Shown piece after piece: positions 33,214 to 44,515 of a stretch of DNA of 64,000 nucleotides. Source of the stretch: Ahaetulla prasina (lineage: Eukaryota > Chordata > Lepidosauria > Squamata > Colubridae). Position numbers and translations under genes: made by a program. Where the stretch lies: assembly GCF_028640845.1 (NCBI RefSeq), contig NC_080542.1, positions 16,956,783-17,020,782 on the forward strand. Direction: 5' to 3'. The notes beneath the pieces were generated by a model. The model made no database searches. It was not told the DNA's origin and saw only the letters and a program-made list of their open reading frames with translations. Each line of letters begins with the position of its first letter. Positions within the stretch are counted from its first letter, which is position 1.

Positions 33214-33319
33214 CTGTAATCGTATATAAGAATCACTGTCATATAAAGTTGCATTTGTTATTATCTCAGATGTCTATTGGATTAGCTTGAAAGAGAAACA
33301 TATTCATGAATATATACTA

Positions 33320-33716
33320 CTAGCTGGACACCCGTCCTCCGCTACGAAACTATGTGCTCGGACTTGATAGATTGACACTTACAGCTTGAAAATTAATGAG
33401 TAGTTATGATCGGCCTCTCCTATCCTCCTTCTCTCCCTCAGGCTGGCCCCACTGATCCTCTCCCAAACTCCCAGCCCTCAGGCCAGCTGAGTCCACGCCC
33501 ACGTCCAAGTGGCAGTTGGAACAGAGTTTTTTTCAGGTGCTTAGCATCAGAGCGCCTTAATAATAATATAGCAAATACTAATGCCCTGATGGTCATTTCG
33601 AAAAATCCTTTCTAAGCGAATACCTAGAAGCCAAGAGGAACATATGTGCAAAATTTCAAGTTTGTAGGCTTTACAATTCTGGAGATTTCGTGATGCTGTG
33701 TGAATTCTTTTTGCTT
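33320..33716. mobile_element. interspersed repeat ending at (TAGA)n, class unknown
   Basis: CTAGCTGGACACCCGTCCTC at the start, CAAAATTTCAAGTTTGTAGG and CTGGAGATTTCGTGATG near the end, running directly into the TAGA tract. It behaves like a dispersed element with a microsatellite tail. I cannot assign a class. Confidence 0.5.

Positions 33717-33774
<58 letters not shown>
33717..33774. repeat. (GATA)n microsatellite
   Basis: About 14 uninterrupted TAGA units at the 3' end of the repeat at 33320-33716. Confidence 0.95.
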
Positions 33775-33779
33775 TATGG

Positions 33780-34242
33780 TCATTCAGTAATCAGTTGCCA
33801 TTTTTCTATGAATTGCCAGAAATGATAAAGTTCTACCATATCTTTCCTAATGACCAGCAAAGAAGATGAATTTTTCCAATATTTATCTGCATCATATAGA
33901 TATATGATATTTTGGAAAAAAAGGTTGTTCTGAAGTTTAATTATAATATTTGAAATGCACTGGGGTTTTTTTCAGAAGCTACAAAGCTGTGCTGAAATGT
34001 TCATCAAAAAATATGAAACAATAACTGAGAAAACATTAATATTCAAGAATCAAAATCAGCTGATACATCAAACAGCTCACAAACCTGTTTTGTCCCATAA
34101 CCAAAAACAATACAGTATGATTACAGAGTATATTTTGGTTTTAAAAAAACAAATAATTATCTGTTTTATTGTGTTATTTTCACTAATAATCCTAAACTTG
34201 AAAAATATGCCCTACTATGAGCATAAAAAATTCTACATGGTA
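33780..34242. other. intergenic, no gene recognised
   Basis: AT-rich. The frame at 33955-34251 has no recognisable similarity. Confidence 0.4.
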
Positions 34243-34521
34243 CAGGGGTGAAATCTACTTACCTTCCTTTCTGGCTCAGAAGCATACGCACCACACATGC
34301 ATACTCACTTCACTTGCACATGCAACACATGCACGCACAGACCTTCTGCGCATGTGAAGAATATAAAAAACACATTACTTCCTGGTTAAACCCAGGAAGT
34401 AATGACACCCGGGCAGGTGGGTGGAGCTTCACTCTGCCATCGCTACCGGATCACCGAACCAGCGGCCACGATCGCTACCAGATTGCGCGATCCAGTCCGA
34501 ACTAGGAGCATTTCATCCCTG
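34243..34521. mobile_element. hAT-type MITE
   Basis: Left end CAGGGGTGAAATCTACTTAC, right end AGCATTTCATCCCTG. Flanks ACATGGTA and ATATGATA agree at 6 of 8. Contains a short AACCCAGGAAGTAATG inverted repeat and the ACCGGAT...CGATCGCTACC segment related to the element at 22721. Confidence 0.75.
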
Positions 34522-34584
34522 ATATGATACATGTCTATATGGCTTCCTCTAGCATTGACTAAGAGATATTGAATCAAACTGAAT

Positions 34585-34674
34585 CAAAAGCTTTGCAGAA
34601 GTCTATGTAGAGTGCATCTATTGATCAAGGAAAAGCAATAGATGCAATCTATATAGACTTCTGCAAAGCTTTTG
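34585..34674. repeat. 39-bp inverted repeat at the LINE 5' edge
   Basis: Arm CAAAAGCTTTGCAGAAGTCT at 34585 onward pairs with AGACTTCTGCAAAGCTTTTG ending at 34674. About 37 of 39 bases match around a 12-base loop. Confidence 0.9.
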
Positions 34675-35821
34675 ACACAGTAGTACACGATAAACTACTC
34701 CTCAAACTAAAATCCTACGGCATTTCGGGACCTCTTCACAATTGGATAAACGCCTTCCTGTCAAACAGACAACAAGTGGTCAAAATTGGCAACGCTATAT
34801 CAAATCCTGTTCCTGTCAAAAGTGGCATTCCCCAAGGTAGTGTTCTTGGACCAACACTCTTCATACTATACATAAATGATCTCTGTGATCTCATCTGAAG
34901 TTATTGTGTTCTCTTTGCTGACGATGTCAAACTATTTAATACCACTAATAATACTTCTACCTTTCAAGAAGACCTCGATTTAATTTCCGATTGGTCTAAA
35001 ACTTGGCAACTCCAAATCTTAACCAGCAAATGCTCAGTCTTACATATTGGAAAAAAGAATCCTATCAACAAGTACAAACTTGATGGTCATTACCTTACTG
35101 ACGACCCCCACCCTGTCAAAGATCTTGGAGTTCTCATATCAAATGACCTTAATGCCAAAGCCCACTGCAACTACATAGCAAAAAAGGCCCTAAGAGTTGT
35201 AAACCTAATTTTACACAGCTTCTTTTCCAAAAACTCTACACTACTAACTAGAGCATACAAAACATTTGCCAGACCTATTCTTGAATATAGTTCATCCGTC
35301 TGGAACCCATACCACATCTCTGACATAAATACAATAGAACGAGTCCAGAAATATTTTATTAGAAGAGTTCTTCGCTCCTCCGAAAACAACAAAATACCTT
35401 ATACCAACAGGCTTGAAATCCTGGGATTAGAAAACTTACAACTCCGTCGACTTCAACATGACCTGTGTTTAACACACAAAATCATCTATTGCAATATTCT
35501 TCCTATAAAAGACTACTTCAGCTTCAATCGCAATATTACAAGAGCAAAAAATAGATTCAAGCTTAATGTCAACAGATTCAAACTTGATTGCAGAAAATAT
35601 GACTTCTGTAACAGAGTGGTTAATGCTTGGAACTGATTACCTGACTCCATAGTTTCTACTCAAAATCCCAAAATCTTCAACCAAAAACTGTCTACTATTG
35701 ACCTCACCCCATTCCTAAGAGGACTATAAGGGGCGTGCATAAGAGCACAAAAGTGCCTACCGTTCCTGTCTTATTGTTCTCTTCATTATATCAAATTAAT
35801 ATAGTTGATGCATATTTTTTA

Positions 35822-35893
<72 letters not shown>

Positions 35894-35965
35894 TATTTTT
35901 TTTCTTCAAGATAGGTTGTTTTATTCATGACAATGTTTGTGTATACTGTTGTGACAAAAAGAAAT
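34624..35965 (+). mobile_element. non-LTR retrotransposon with partial reverse transcriptase, inactive
   Basis: Reads [16 protein letters not shown], then [20 protein letters not shown] and VLFADDVKLFN: RT palm motifs including the FADD catalytic aspartates. Next come KPILEY/RPILEY-type and LRRLQHDLCLTHKI thumb and C-terminal sequence, then LTPFLRGL at the end. One TGA breaks the frame just before the FADD block, so it is dead. The 3' UTR (GGACTATAAGGGGCGTGCAT) contains a (TA)n tract at about 35825-35887 and ends near GTGACAAAAAGAAATTAAAA. It is in the CR1/Jockey/Rex-like part of LINE diversity; clade not resolved. Confidence 0.88.
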
Positions 35966-36120
35966 TAAAAAAAATATTTTGCTGAAAACATTTGAGCCTT
36001 TCCTCACTTCCCCCACAGAAAAACTATATTGTTCTAAAAAAAAAATTCTAAATTTCCTTTGCTTCCATGATCCCCTGCAAAATCCTAACACAACTTGAGT
36101 ATAAAGTGTCCTGTCCTGTA

Positions 36121-36219
36121 GACCAGTGTGAATAAGATGAGAAGCAGGCGTCCTTGTTGTTCAATTCTGAAGCCAAGCAGAATGAATTCCTGCAGTGTTA
36201 TTGCATTAAACTGTTCCAT
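36121..36219 (-). pseudogene. olfactory receptor N-terminal stub, OR11-like
   Basis: Begins at the ATG at 36219 and runs in frame for 33 codons (MEQFNAITLQEFILLGFRIE, then QQGRLLLILFTLV). It closely matches the first residues of the gene at 40082-41020, then stops abruptly at 36121 in unrelated sequence. The glycosylation site NAT of the intact gene has become NAI and one codon is deleted. An acceptor-like AG still precedes the ATG. Everything from mid TM1 onward is missing. Confidence 0.9.
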
Positions 36220-37655
36220 CTGGAGCACAGTTCCCAGAGAAACAGTTGATCCAAAGTTTCCTATTTGAGCCTCAGAACTGATCCAACTTTTTTTTTAAAT
36301 GGTATGAATCGGAGAGAGCAGGCAACAGAAGTTTTGGAAACAGCAGCCAAAACAAATCCGTCCTATTGTAGAATTGCTGGATCATGATTTAATACATTTC
36401 ACTAGTAGTAATTTAGTAGTAATTTAGTAGTAATTTGCAATAAGTAAAATACCTATTAAAAGAGAAATTGATTAAAATCTTACCTACTGTATTTACCTAC
36501 TGAGATTATTTAAAAAGTTTGTATTCTGTGATTTTTGTATACATATTCTTCTCTGAGAAAATATATTTCTGAATCATTTCTTTTTGCAAAACTCCCAGCA
36601 TATTCTAGCAGTCATCTGCCACAGTCTATCGGAAACTGATCCAAAGTTATTCTCTTTTCTTCTCCCCACTCACATACTACTCTTAACAATTTAATCAACA
36701 AGACTTCAATAAACTCTGCATTTTCCCAGAAACCATCCTCAGCAGTCCAAACCATTTTTCAGATCTTAGTAAATCTTACTAAATCTTTCTTCTAAAATTA
36801 TATTATTTAGTTTGGTTTGTTAATGATTCTTTCTGTACCATAGCTGTGCAGGATGAGCAGTTCCAACCAAGCAGGGACAAGGCAGTATGTCTGGTGCTCA
36901 GAGTTTCACTTGATTGTGAAGGAATAAAAGATTTAAGTTTGGTTATATGCTTCATACTGAATTTAAATCAATTTTTTCCCCAAAAAGGTTGCTACTGATT
37001 TCATCCAACAAAGAAAACCTTCTTGGGAACTGCTCTATTGAGAATAGATTTAAATCCATGAAAACAAAATTTCCTGTGAGAGTGAATAAATCAGTGGAGG
37101 GCAGGTTTCTCAAGGGTATTCAACATGAAGATTAAATGTGTTAAGATTGAAACTGGTAAGGTGTACATCAGTGATTCTCTGGAACCTACCACCCCCCACG
37201 ACATAAAACAGTCTCCCTCCCAGAAAATTAGAAAAACAAAGTTTGCAATCACTGGTTCATCTCACCAAGAAGAAGGTCCACCTTGAAATGGGATTCTAAT
37301 GCCCCCAAAATATTTATTTTATTAAAACAAGACTTTCCTTCTCATCTTATCTCCAATATCCTGCATGCTCCTTTGTGTACAGGCTGAATTCCTTAATAAT
37401 ATTTGAATCTGTATTTTTATGATCTACTTTTGAAGGCAGCAACTCTTTTCATTCAGCAACTCTTTTCCATCAGACTCAGAAGGTGTTCTTGAGAACATAA
37501 TCTGATATGCACTTGACATTTTTGAGTATTTAAAATATCTGTCTTCCTCTTTGTGACTTTAAAGGCTTTGCATTAGAACAGGTTCAAAGTCAAAGGTGAT
37601 TTCCTCTTGCCACACTTTTCTCTGAGCCATCAATAAACTGACTAGATTGTTACAC
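36121..37655. repeat. local duplication, copy 1 (OR 5' end and upstream flank)
   Basis: Aligns with 40918-42445. Shared landmarks: CCAAAGTTTCCTATTTGAGC, AGCTGTGCAGGATGAGCAGT, TCATCCAACAAAGAAAACCT and AAACTGACTAGATT. The copy therefore carried the promoter side and the first 33 codons. Confidence 0.88.
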
Positions 37656-37689
37656 CTTTGAACAAGAATGTTGGGATAGAGCTTTCTTG

Positions 37690-38425
37690 GAATTTAATAA
37701 TAACAACAACAGAGTTGGAAGGGACCTTGGAGGCCTTCTAGTCCAACCCCCTGCCCAGGCAGGAAACCCTACACCATCTCAGACAGATGATTATCCAACA
37801 TTTTCTTAAAAATTTCCAGTGTTGGAGCATTCACAACTTCTGCAGGCAAGTCGTTCCACTTATTAATTGTTCTAACTGTCAGGAAATTTCTCCTTAGTTC
37901 TAGGTTGCTTCTCTCCTTGATTAGTTTCCACCCATTGCTTCTTGTTCTACCCTCAGGTGCTTTGGAGAACAGCCTGACTCCCTCTTCTTTGTAGCAACCC
38001 CTGAGATATTGGAACACTGCTATCATGTCTCCCCTAGTCCTTCTTTTTATTAAACTAGAAATACCCAATTCCTGCAACCGTTCTTCATATGTTTTAGCCT
38101 TCATTCCCCTAATCATCTTTGTTGCTCTTCTCTGCACTCTTTCTAGAGTCTCAACATGTTTTTTACATCGTGGCGACCAAAACTGAATGCAATATTCCAA
38201 GTGTGGCCTTACCAAGGCATTATAAAGTGGCACTAACACTTCACGTGATCTTGATTCTATCCCTCTATTTATGCAGCCCAGAACTGTGTTGGCTTTTTTG
38301 GCAGCTGCTGCACACTGCTAGTCATATCTAAATGGTTGTCCACTAGGACTCCAAGATCCCTCTCACAATTACTACTATTGAGCAAGGTACCACATATACG
38401 GTACCTGTGCATTTTTTTTTTTGCC
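37690..38425 (-). mobile_element. CR1-type LINE 3' end, longest open copy
   Basis: The minus-strand frame at 37769-38239 reads [20 protein letters not shown], then RRATKMIRGMKAKTYEERLQ, and ends NKWNDLPAEVVNAPTLEIF, the CR1 ORF2 C-terminus intact to its stop. It is followed by the CR1 3' UTR and an (AAT/AAC)n tail. The reverse transcriptase proper is missing. Confidence 0.92.
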
Positions 38426-38744
38426 TAAATGTAGAACCTTACTTTATTATATTTATTATATTTATTATCGACTTCCTCGTGTCAAAGGCCAAGTTACCAT
38501 CTGACTTAATCTGGGTTCCTCTGCACTCTTGGGATAATTTATTTAACACATTACCTGAAACAAAATTTTCCCAATCATTTTCGACAGAGGCCCACAGTTC
38601 ACAGTGCCTTGTTGGGAAGGTGTGTTTTAATTACTAAACATAATCACCAATTCTTTCTCTGTCACCTGAAGTGAATATATAAATGAAATTGGTTGATAAC
38701 ATTTCTACATTGGGTTTACAAAAGATATTTATTAAAGTTGTTTG
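38426..38744. other. intergenic, no gene recognised
   Basis: AT-rich with no signature. Confidence 0.4.
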
Positions 38745-38965
38745 AGTGACATGATGATCTAGTAGTGAAGACACTTTCCTCCCACATAGAACATTGAGAA
38801 ATCAATCCTAGGGAGCAGCAGATGTTTCTTTCCTAAAGTGCAAAGAAAATAATACCTGCTGTGAAATCCACCTGGCATCAGGAAGGGCATCCGGCCAGTA
38901 AACACTCAGCTCCATCCAGTTGACCTGACTGTACCACGAACTAAGGAATTACGGGGTCTTTAAAA
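38745..38965 (+). mobile_element. degenerate tRNA-derived SINE
   Basis: Possible A box near ATGATCTAGTAGTGAAGAC and B box near AGAAATCAATCCT. The body ends in AGGAAGGGCATCCGGCCAGT, a 3' sequence shared by several RTE-mobilised SINEs. Confidence 0.6.
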
Positions 38966-40081
38966 GGGAGTTTTTAAATTTGTTAATATTGTCAGTGATT
39001 TTGTGAGATGAGACAAAGATAAAATGAAAACAAACCAAGTGTCTGGATAATAATTGAAAGGACTAAAGATTGACATGTGTTAAGAGCAAGGAGAGGGAAT
39101 ATGAAGTTGATTTGCAATGTCAGAAAAAAACCATGCTTGCAGAATGTTGTACATTTAGAATGAAAGAACATTGAACACAAGAGTTCATGTTGGACACACA
39201 ATGGAGTGATTCATCCAAACTTCCTTCATTCCCTGAATAAAATTGGTAGACTTATACTGTTGCTGTTTTGAAAAATGTGGGAGTCATATATTCTTTCAAA
39301 CATGCTTACAGCAGCCTCTCCTTCAGGTCTGCCAAGATAATGAGGTCGCCAAATCCTGCTCAGCCATAGCCTTGTTGGTTATCTCAACCTAAACTCAACC
39401 TAAACTTTCTATGGCAATCACATGCTTCCTATGGCAAAAATATCAGGAGTCTAGAGGAATCTTTTCCAAGTAACAACATTTATTACAAGATGCACATCTT
39501 TATGAACGACAGTTACAAAAATAGAAATTAAATTGGTGGAGGATGAGAGAAAAAAGAAGACAGATTAGTTATGCAGATACAGGTTACATGCAAAACAGAT
39601 TACAAGTACTTCATCAATTAGCAAATGTAATGTATTAAAACCCATTGGGTTTCTTGAGATCTGATACTGATTGCACTCTTTTGATGTTTGTGGCTTCAAT
39701 AATTTCTTATTCAATGGAAAAGGCTTACTTTTCCAGAAGAGTCACTCTGAGATCTGCTGTGAAACAGAAATAGATATGGCGTACTTGAAATGTGCTGATA
39801 TTATATACTTGTTGAAATATTACAATTTGAAATAACAACTGCAAGAATAAACATTACTGATATTCATATAGCTATTATTATTATTATTAAAACTGCAAGA
39901 ATAAATATTATTGGTATTAAAAGCAACATTACTATTAAGGTTTAAAGGATTCTACTATTAAATTGCATAACATTTCCTTTCTCTTCATTGCCCACAGTTG
40001 AAGGTGGCCACTTTCACAGCTATTTATCTACCCAACAACTACTTGATCCTGATAGAATCCAATTGAATTGCATTGATTTCA
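38966..40081. other. 3' flank of the OR at 40082, no gene
   Basis: AT-rich. A small internal repeat of CTGCAAGAATAAAYATTA occurs at about 39837 and 39890. Confidence 0.4.
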
Positions 40082-41020
40082 CTATATAACTCCCTTCTTT
40101 CTCAAGAACCTAACCAGTGCTTCTTTCACCTGATTATTCCTGAGGCAGTAGATCAATGGATTGAGCAAAGGGGCAACAGCAGAATAGAACAGTGTCATCA
40201 CTTTAGTATTCTTAGTATGATTTTTCTCGGTGTGTCCAATGTACATAGTGGCCACAGACCCGTAAAAAAGTGTCACCACTGCTAGGTGAGAAGACACAGT
40301 ATAAATTCCTTTATTTCCAGTGTTTTCACTGGAGTTTTTTATCAGGGTGAAAATAATCCCCACATAGGAGGCCACAATGAAAAGGAAAGTGCCCAGAATC
40401 AAGACAGAAGTGATGACATAGCAGAAAAGAGAGAGAGATTCCAAGGGATGGCAAGCCAGAGCCAAAAGTCCTCCAGAGTCACAAATGTAGTGATCAATAG
40501 AGTTGGGACCACAAAAGGACAACCTGGAGATCAAGGACACTGGGACAATGTACCAGAGAAAGCCAATAACCCAACAAATAGTCACTAGGAAGAAGCACAT
40601 CTTTTTAGACATAATCTGTGTGTATCGTAATGGATAGCAAATGGCCAAATACCGATCTAAGGCCATGGCTGAGAGAAAGAAGCATTCAGTAGTGCCAAGG
40701 GAGAAGAAGACATAAAATTGGATGAAGCAGGCATAGAAAGAGATGACCCCACCTGGGAAGGACAAGTCAAAGAGCATCCTTGGCACTGTAGCACTTACAT
40801 AACAGACCTCCAGCCAGGAAAAGTTGCTCAGCAAAATGTACATAGGAAGGGAAGACAAATGAGCATCTTGAGATACTACCAGGATGATGGCCATGTTTTC
40901 AACCAAAGTGAGGCTGTAGACCAGTGTGAATGAGATGAGAAGAAGCAGGCGTCCTTGTTGTCCAACTCTGAAGCCGAGCAGAATGAATTCCTGCGGTGTT
41001 GTTGCATTAAACTGTTCCAT
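40082..41020 (-). CDS. olfactory receptor, OR11-like, intact
   Basis: The open frame extends to 41113, but the ATG at 41020 is preferred. It gives 312 residues, starts MEQFNATTPQEFILLGF with an NAT glycosylation site, and directly follows an acceptor (GAACTGTTCTCCAG). Motifs: SLPMYILLSNFSWLE, SLGTTECFFLS, MALDRYLAICYPLRY (Y and R where relatives have H), SFCGPNSIDHYICD, SYVGIIFTLIK, NKGIYTVSSH and PLLNPLIYCLRN. It is the only clade member here keeping SSH at the start of TM6 and the one with the most altered IC2 and EC2. Its 5' part and upstream flank are duplicated at 36121-37655. Confidence 0.94.
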   Translation of the reverse strand: MEQFNATTPQEFILLGFRVGQQGRLLLLISFTLVYSLTLVENMAIILVVSQDAHLSSLPMYILLSNFSWLEVCYVSATVPRMLFDLSFPGGVISFYACFIQFYVFFSLGTTECFFLSAMALDRYLAICYPLRYTQIMSKKMCFFLVTICWVIGFLWYIVPVSLISRLSFCGPNSIDHYICDSGGLLALACHPLESLSLFCYVITSVLILGTFLFIVASYVGIIFTLIKNSSENTGNKGIYTVSSHLAVVTLFYGSVATMYIGHTEKNHTKNTKVMTLFYSAVAPLLNPLIYCLRNNQVKEALVRFLRKKGVI

Positions 41021-42445
41021 CTGGAGAACAGTTCCCAGAGAAACAGTTGATCCAAAGTTTCCTATTTGAGCCTCAGAACTGATCCAACTTTTTTTTAAAA
41101 TGGTATGATCCAACTTTTAAAATGGTATGAATCGGAGAGAGCAGGCAACATAGGTTTTGGAAACAGCAGCCAAAACAAATCCGTCCTATTGTAGAATTGC
41201 TGGATCATGATGCAATACATTTCACTATTAGTAATTTAGATTGCAATAAGTAAATTAAAAGAGAAATTGATTAAAATCTTACCTACTGTATTTGCCTACT
41301 GAGATTATTTAAAAAATTTGTATTCTGTGATTTTTGTATACATATTCTTCTCTGAGAAAATATATTTCTGAATCATTTCTTTTTGCAAAACTCCCAGCAT
41401 ATTCTAGCAGTTAGCTGCCACAGTCTATCAGAAACTGATCCAAAGTTATTCTCTTTTCTTCTCCCCACCCACTACTTTTAACAATTTAATCAAGAAAACT
41501 CATTCCTTCAATAAAGTCTGCATTTTCCCAGAAACCATCCTCAACAGTCCAAACCATTTTTCAGATCTTAGTAAATCTTGCTAAATCTTTCTTCTAAAAT
41601 TATATTATCTATTTTGGTTTGTTAAGAATTCTTTCTGTACCATAGCTGTGCAGGATGAGCAGTTCCAACCAGGCAGGGACAAGGCAGTATGTCTGGTGCT
41701 CAGAGTTTCACTTGGTGGTGAAGGAATAAAAGATTTAAGTTTGGTTATATGCTTCATACTGAATTTAAATCAATTTTTTCCCAAAAAGGTTGCTACTGAG
41801 TTCATCCAACAAAGAAAACCTTCTTGGGAACTGCTCTATTGAGAATAGATTTAAATCTGTGAAAACAAAATTTCCTGTGAGAGTGAATAAATCAATGGAG
41901 AACATGTTTCTCAAGGGTATTCAACTTGAAAACTCAACATGTAAAGATTGAAGCTGGCAAGGTGGAGACCAGTGATTCTCAGGAACACACAAAACACTTT
42001 TTCCCGAAAATTAGGAAAAATGGGAGTTTGCAACCGGAACACTCTCTCATCTCACCAAGAAGGTTCACCTTGAAGTGGGATTCTAATGCCCTCAAATTCT
42101 TTCTTTTATTGAAACATACATTCGCTTCTCAGTTTATCTCCAATATCTAGATCCAGCAAGTTCCTTTGTTATACAGGCTGAATTCCTTAATTAATATTGG
42201 AAGCTGTATTTTTATGATCTACTTTTGAAGGCAGTCTTCTCACCATGCATTCAGCAACTTATTTGCATGAGGCTCAGTAAGATGTTCTTGAGAACATAAC
42301 CTAATATCCAGATGACATTGTTGAGTAATTAAAATGTCCATCTCTTTCTCTGTGACTTTAAAGACTCTGCATTAGAACAGGTTTCAAAATCAAGGTGATT
42401 TCCTCTTGCTACACTTTTCTCCGTGCCACTAACAAACTGACTAGA
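41021..42445. repeat. local duplication, copy 2 (upstream of the intact OR)
   Basis: Parent-like copy of 36220-37655. The strongly matching island at about 41646-41735 (against 36842-36930) is a candidate for the non-coding first exon or promoter. No coding sequence. Confidence 0.85.
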
Positions 42446-42706
42446 TTCTTCACTTTCCCTCATTAAACAAAAAGGAACTTCACACAAATCCATGGAGCAC
42501 AAACAATGATCCTTAAAAAACTCCAAGAAAAGGGGGGAAATTAACCTTTTTATGGCTTAGATATACTGTCAATAGGATTTTGATTCTCATCCTCATAGAT
42601 GGATCATGACAGGACTATGGGAGGGGCTTAGTAAAAATATTCAAAACTACTTAACTAATGAATGCCTGAAAAACAAACCCGATATAGCTAATAATGATGG
42701 GACCAC

Positions 42707-42936
42707 CAGTGAAATTCACTTACCTTTGCTATCGGTTTGGGCCCGCTCCCGCGCAGGAGTGCACACATGCTATGCACACATGCACCTCTTCTACGCTTGC
42801 ACAGAACCTTCTGCGCATGTGCAGATGGTTAAAAAAGGGACATAATGCCATACCGTGGGCGGAGCCTCCCACCACCGGTGCTACCAGTTCGGCAAGCCGG
42901 ATAGAACCAATGGGGGGTGGGATTTCACCATTGGAA
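42707..42936. mobile_element. hAT-type MITE
   Basis: Left end CAGTGAAATTCACTTACC, right end GGGATTTCACCATTGG. GGGACCA occurs on both sides (42699-42705 and 42937-42943). Edges uncertain by a few bases. Confidence 0.7.
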
Positions 42937-43089
42937 GGGACCAAGGTCAAAATCGGGGGAAAATATTCTACTGTCACCTTTAATAAGGGTTTCAGCAATG
43001 ATGCCATTCTCAAATTTTTCTTACCATGTACATGTATACATTCATGTGCTGCTTCTCTGTGTCAGATAATATATGTGGGTATGTGCTTA

Positions 43090-43280
43090 ATACATATTTA
43101 TTTAGCAACAGCACTTAGACTTATACCTTGCTTTACAGTGCTTTACAGCCCTCTGTAAGTGGTTTACAGAGTCAGCAGGGCAGTGATTGACATCCGATGA
43201 TCAGAGGCAACAAAATTACACCAACATAAAGCCAAATCTCTGAGCTTGGCAACAGCAATGCCTGCTCTTAATCCCTAATG
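43090..43280. repeat. SINE-like fragment
   Basis: CCTCTGTAAGTGGTTTACAG and GAGCTTGGCAACAGCAATGC resemble squamate SINE/MIR-like bodies. Partial and diverged. Confidence 0.4.
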
Positions 43281-43439
43281 TGGAATTAGAATGGATGGAC
43301 ATTCTGATATCTGATTTCCATCCAGTGAAACAAAATGCGACATATCTTGAAACATGTCTGCGGGTTGCTTGGGTGTTTATTATTATTTTATTTTAGCAGC
43401 TGAATATTTTTCTGTAACATTTCAAATGTGACCGCCTCC

Positions 43440-44262
43440 TCTACAACACATTCTACACTAATACCACTCTGTAAAGACTTAGTAAGACCACACCTAGAGT
43501 ACTGCATCCAGTTTTGGTCACCACACTATAAAAAAAGATGTTGAGACTCTAGAAAAAATGCAGAGGAGAACAACCAAGATGATTAGGGGACTGGAGATTA
43601 AAACATATGAAGGACGGTTACAGGAACTGGGCATGACTAGTCTAGTGAAGAAAAGGACCAGGGGAGACATGATAGCAGTGTTCCAATATTTGAGGGGCAG
43701 CCACAGAGAAGAAGGGGGTCAAGCTATTCTCCAAAGCACCTGAAGGCCAGACAAGGAATAATGGATGGAAACTGAACAAGGGGAGATTCAACCTGGAAAT
43801 AAGGAGAAATTTTCTGACAGTGAGAACAATCAACTAGTGGAACAGCTTGCCTTCGGAAGTTGTGGGAGCTTCATCACTTGAGACTTTCAAGAAGAGATTG
43901 AATTGCCATTTGTCAGAAATGTAGGGTCTCCTGCTGGGTGGGGGGTTGGACTAGATGACCTACAAACAGTGATGAAATTCAAATTTTTTTACTACCAGTT
44001 CTGTGGGGATGGCTTGGTGGGCATGGTGTGGCTTGGTGGGTGTGGCAGGGGAAGGATACTGTAAAATCCCCATTCCTTCCCCACTCCTGGGGGAAGGATA
44101 TTGCAAAATCTCCATTCCCACCCCACTCTGGAGGCAGCCAGAGGTTGTATTTGCTGGTTCTCCGAACTACTGAAAATTTCTGCTACCGGTTCTCCAGAAC
44201 CTGTCAGAACCTGCTGGATTTCACCCCTGCCTACAAGGTCCCTTCCAACTCTGTTAATCTGT
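43440..44262 (+). mobile_element. CR1-type LINE 3' end, split by a MITE
   Basis: The plus strand reads MQRRTTKMIRGLEIKTYEGR, then the GDMIAVFQYLRG region. The 3' UTR is cut at 43966 and resumes at 44230 (CCTACAAGGTCCCTTCCAAC). Confidence 0.9.
43967..44229. mobile_element. hAT-type MITE with 42-bp minisatellite, inside CR1
   Basis: Ends CAGTGATGAAATTC and GGATTTCACCCCTG. Flanks CCTACAAA (43959-43966) and CCTACAAG (44230-44237) match at 7 of 8. Contains two units of the GGGGAAGGATACTGYAAAAT minisatellite. Confidence 0.9.
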
Positions 44263-44309
44263 TAAACATTCTAATCACTTGTGAGCTCAGAAAAGTTTAC
44301 CATTAGACT

Positions 44310-44515
44310 TCTCAATGGTGCTTTTTCAAAAGGCTACTGGACTTTTTTTTTTTCCTTGAGAAAGACATTTTGCTTCTCATCCAAGAAGCTTCTTCAGAAA
44401 ACGTGGATGAAAAGTGAAACTTCTTCCTCAAGGAAAAAACAAAAACAAAGTCCAGTTGCCTTTTGAAAAAGCACTTTTGAGGCAGCCATGACATGGATGA
44501 CTGAGGATCTCCACA
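44310..44515. mobile_element. foldback retroelement family, copy 4
   Basis: GGTGCTTTTTCAAAAGGCTA at the left and its complement CTTTTGAAAAAGCACTTTTG at the right, AAGAAGCTTCTTC at the centre, ending GACTGAGGATCTCCACAGAT. Confidence 0.78.
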
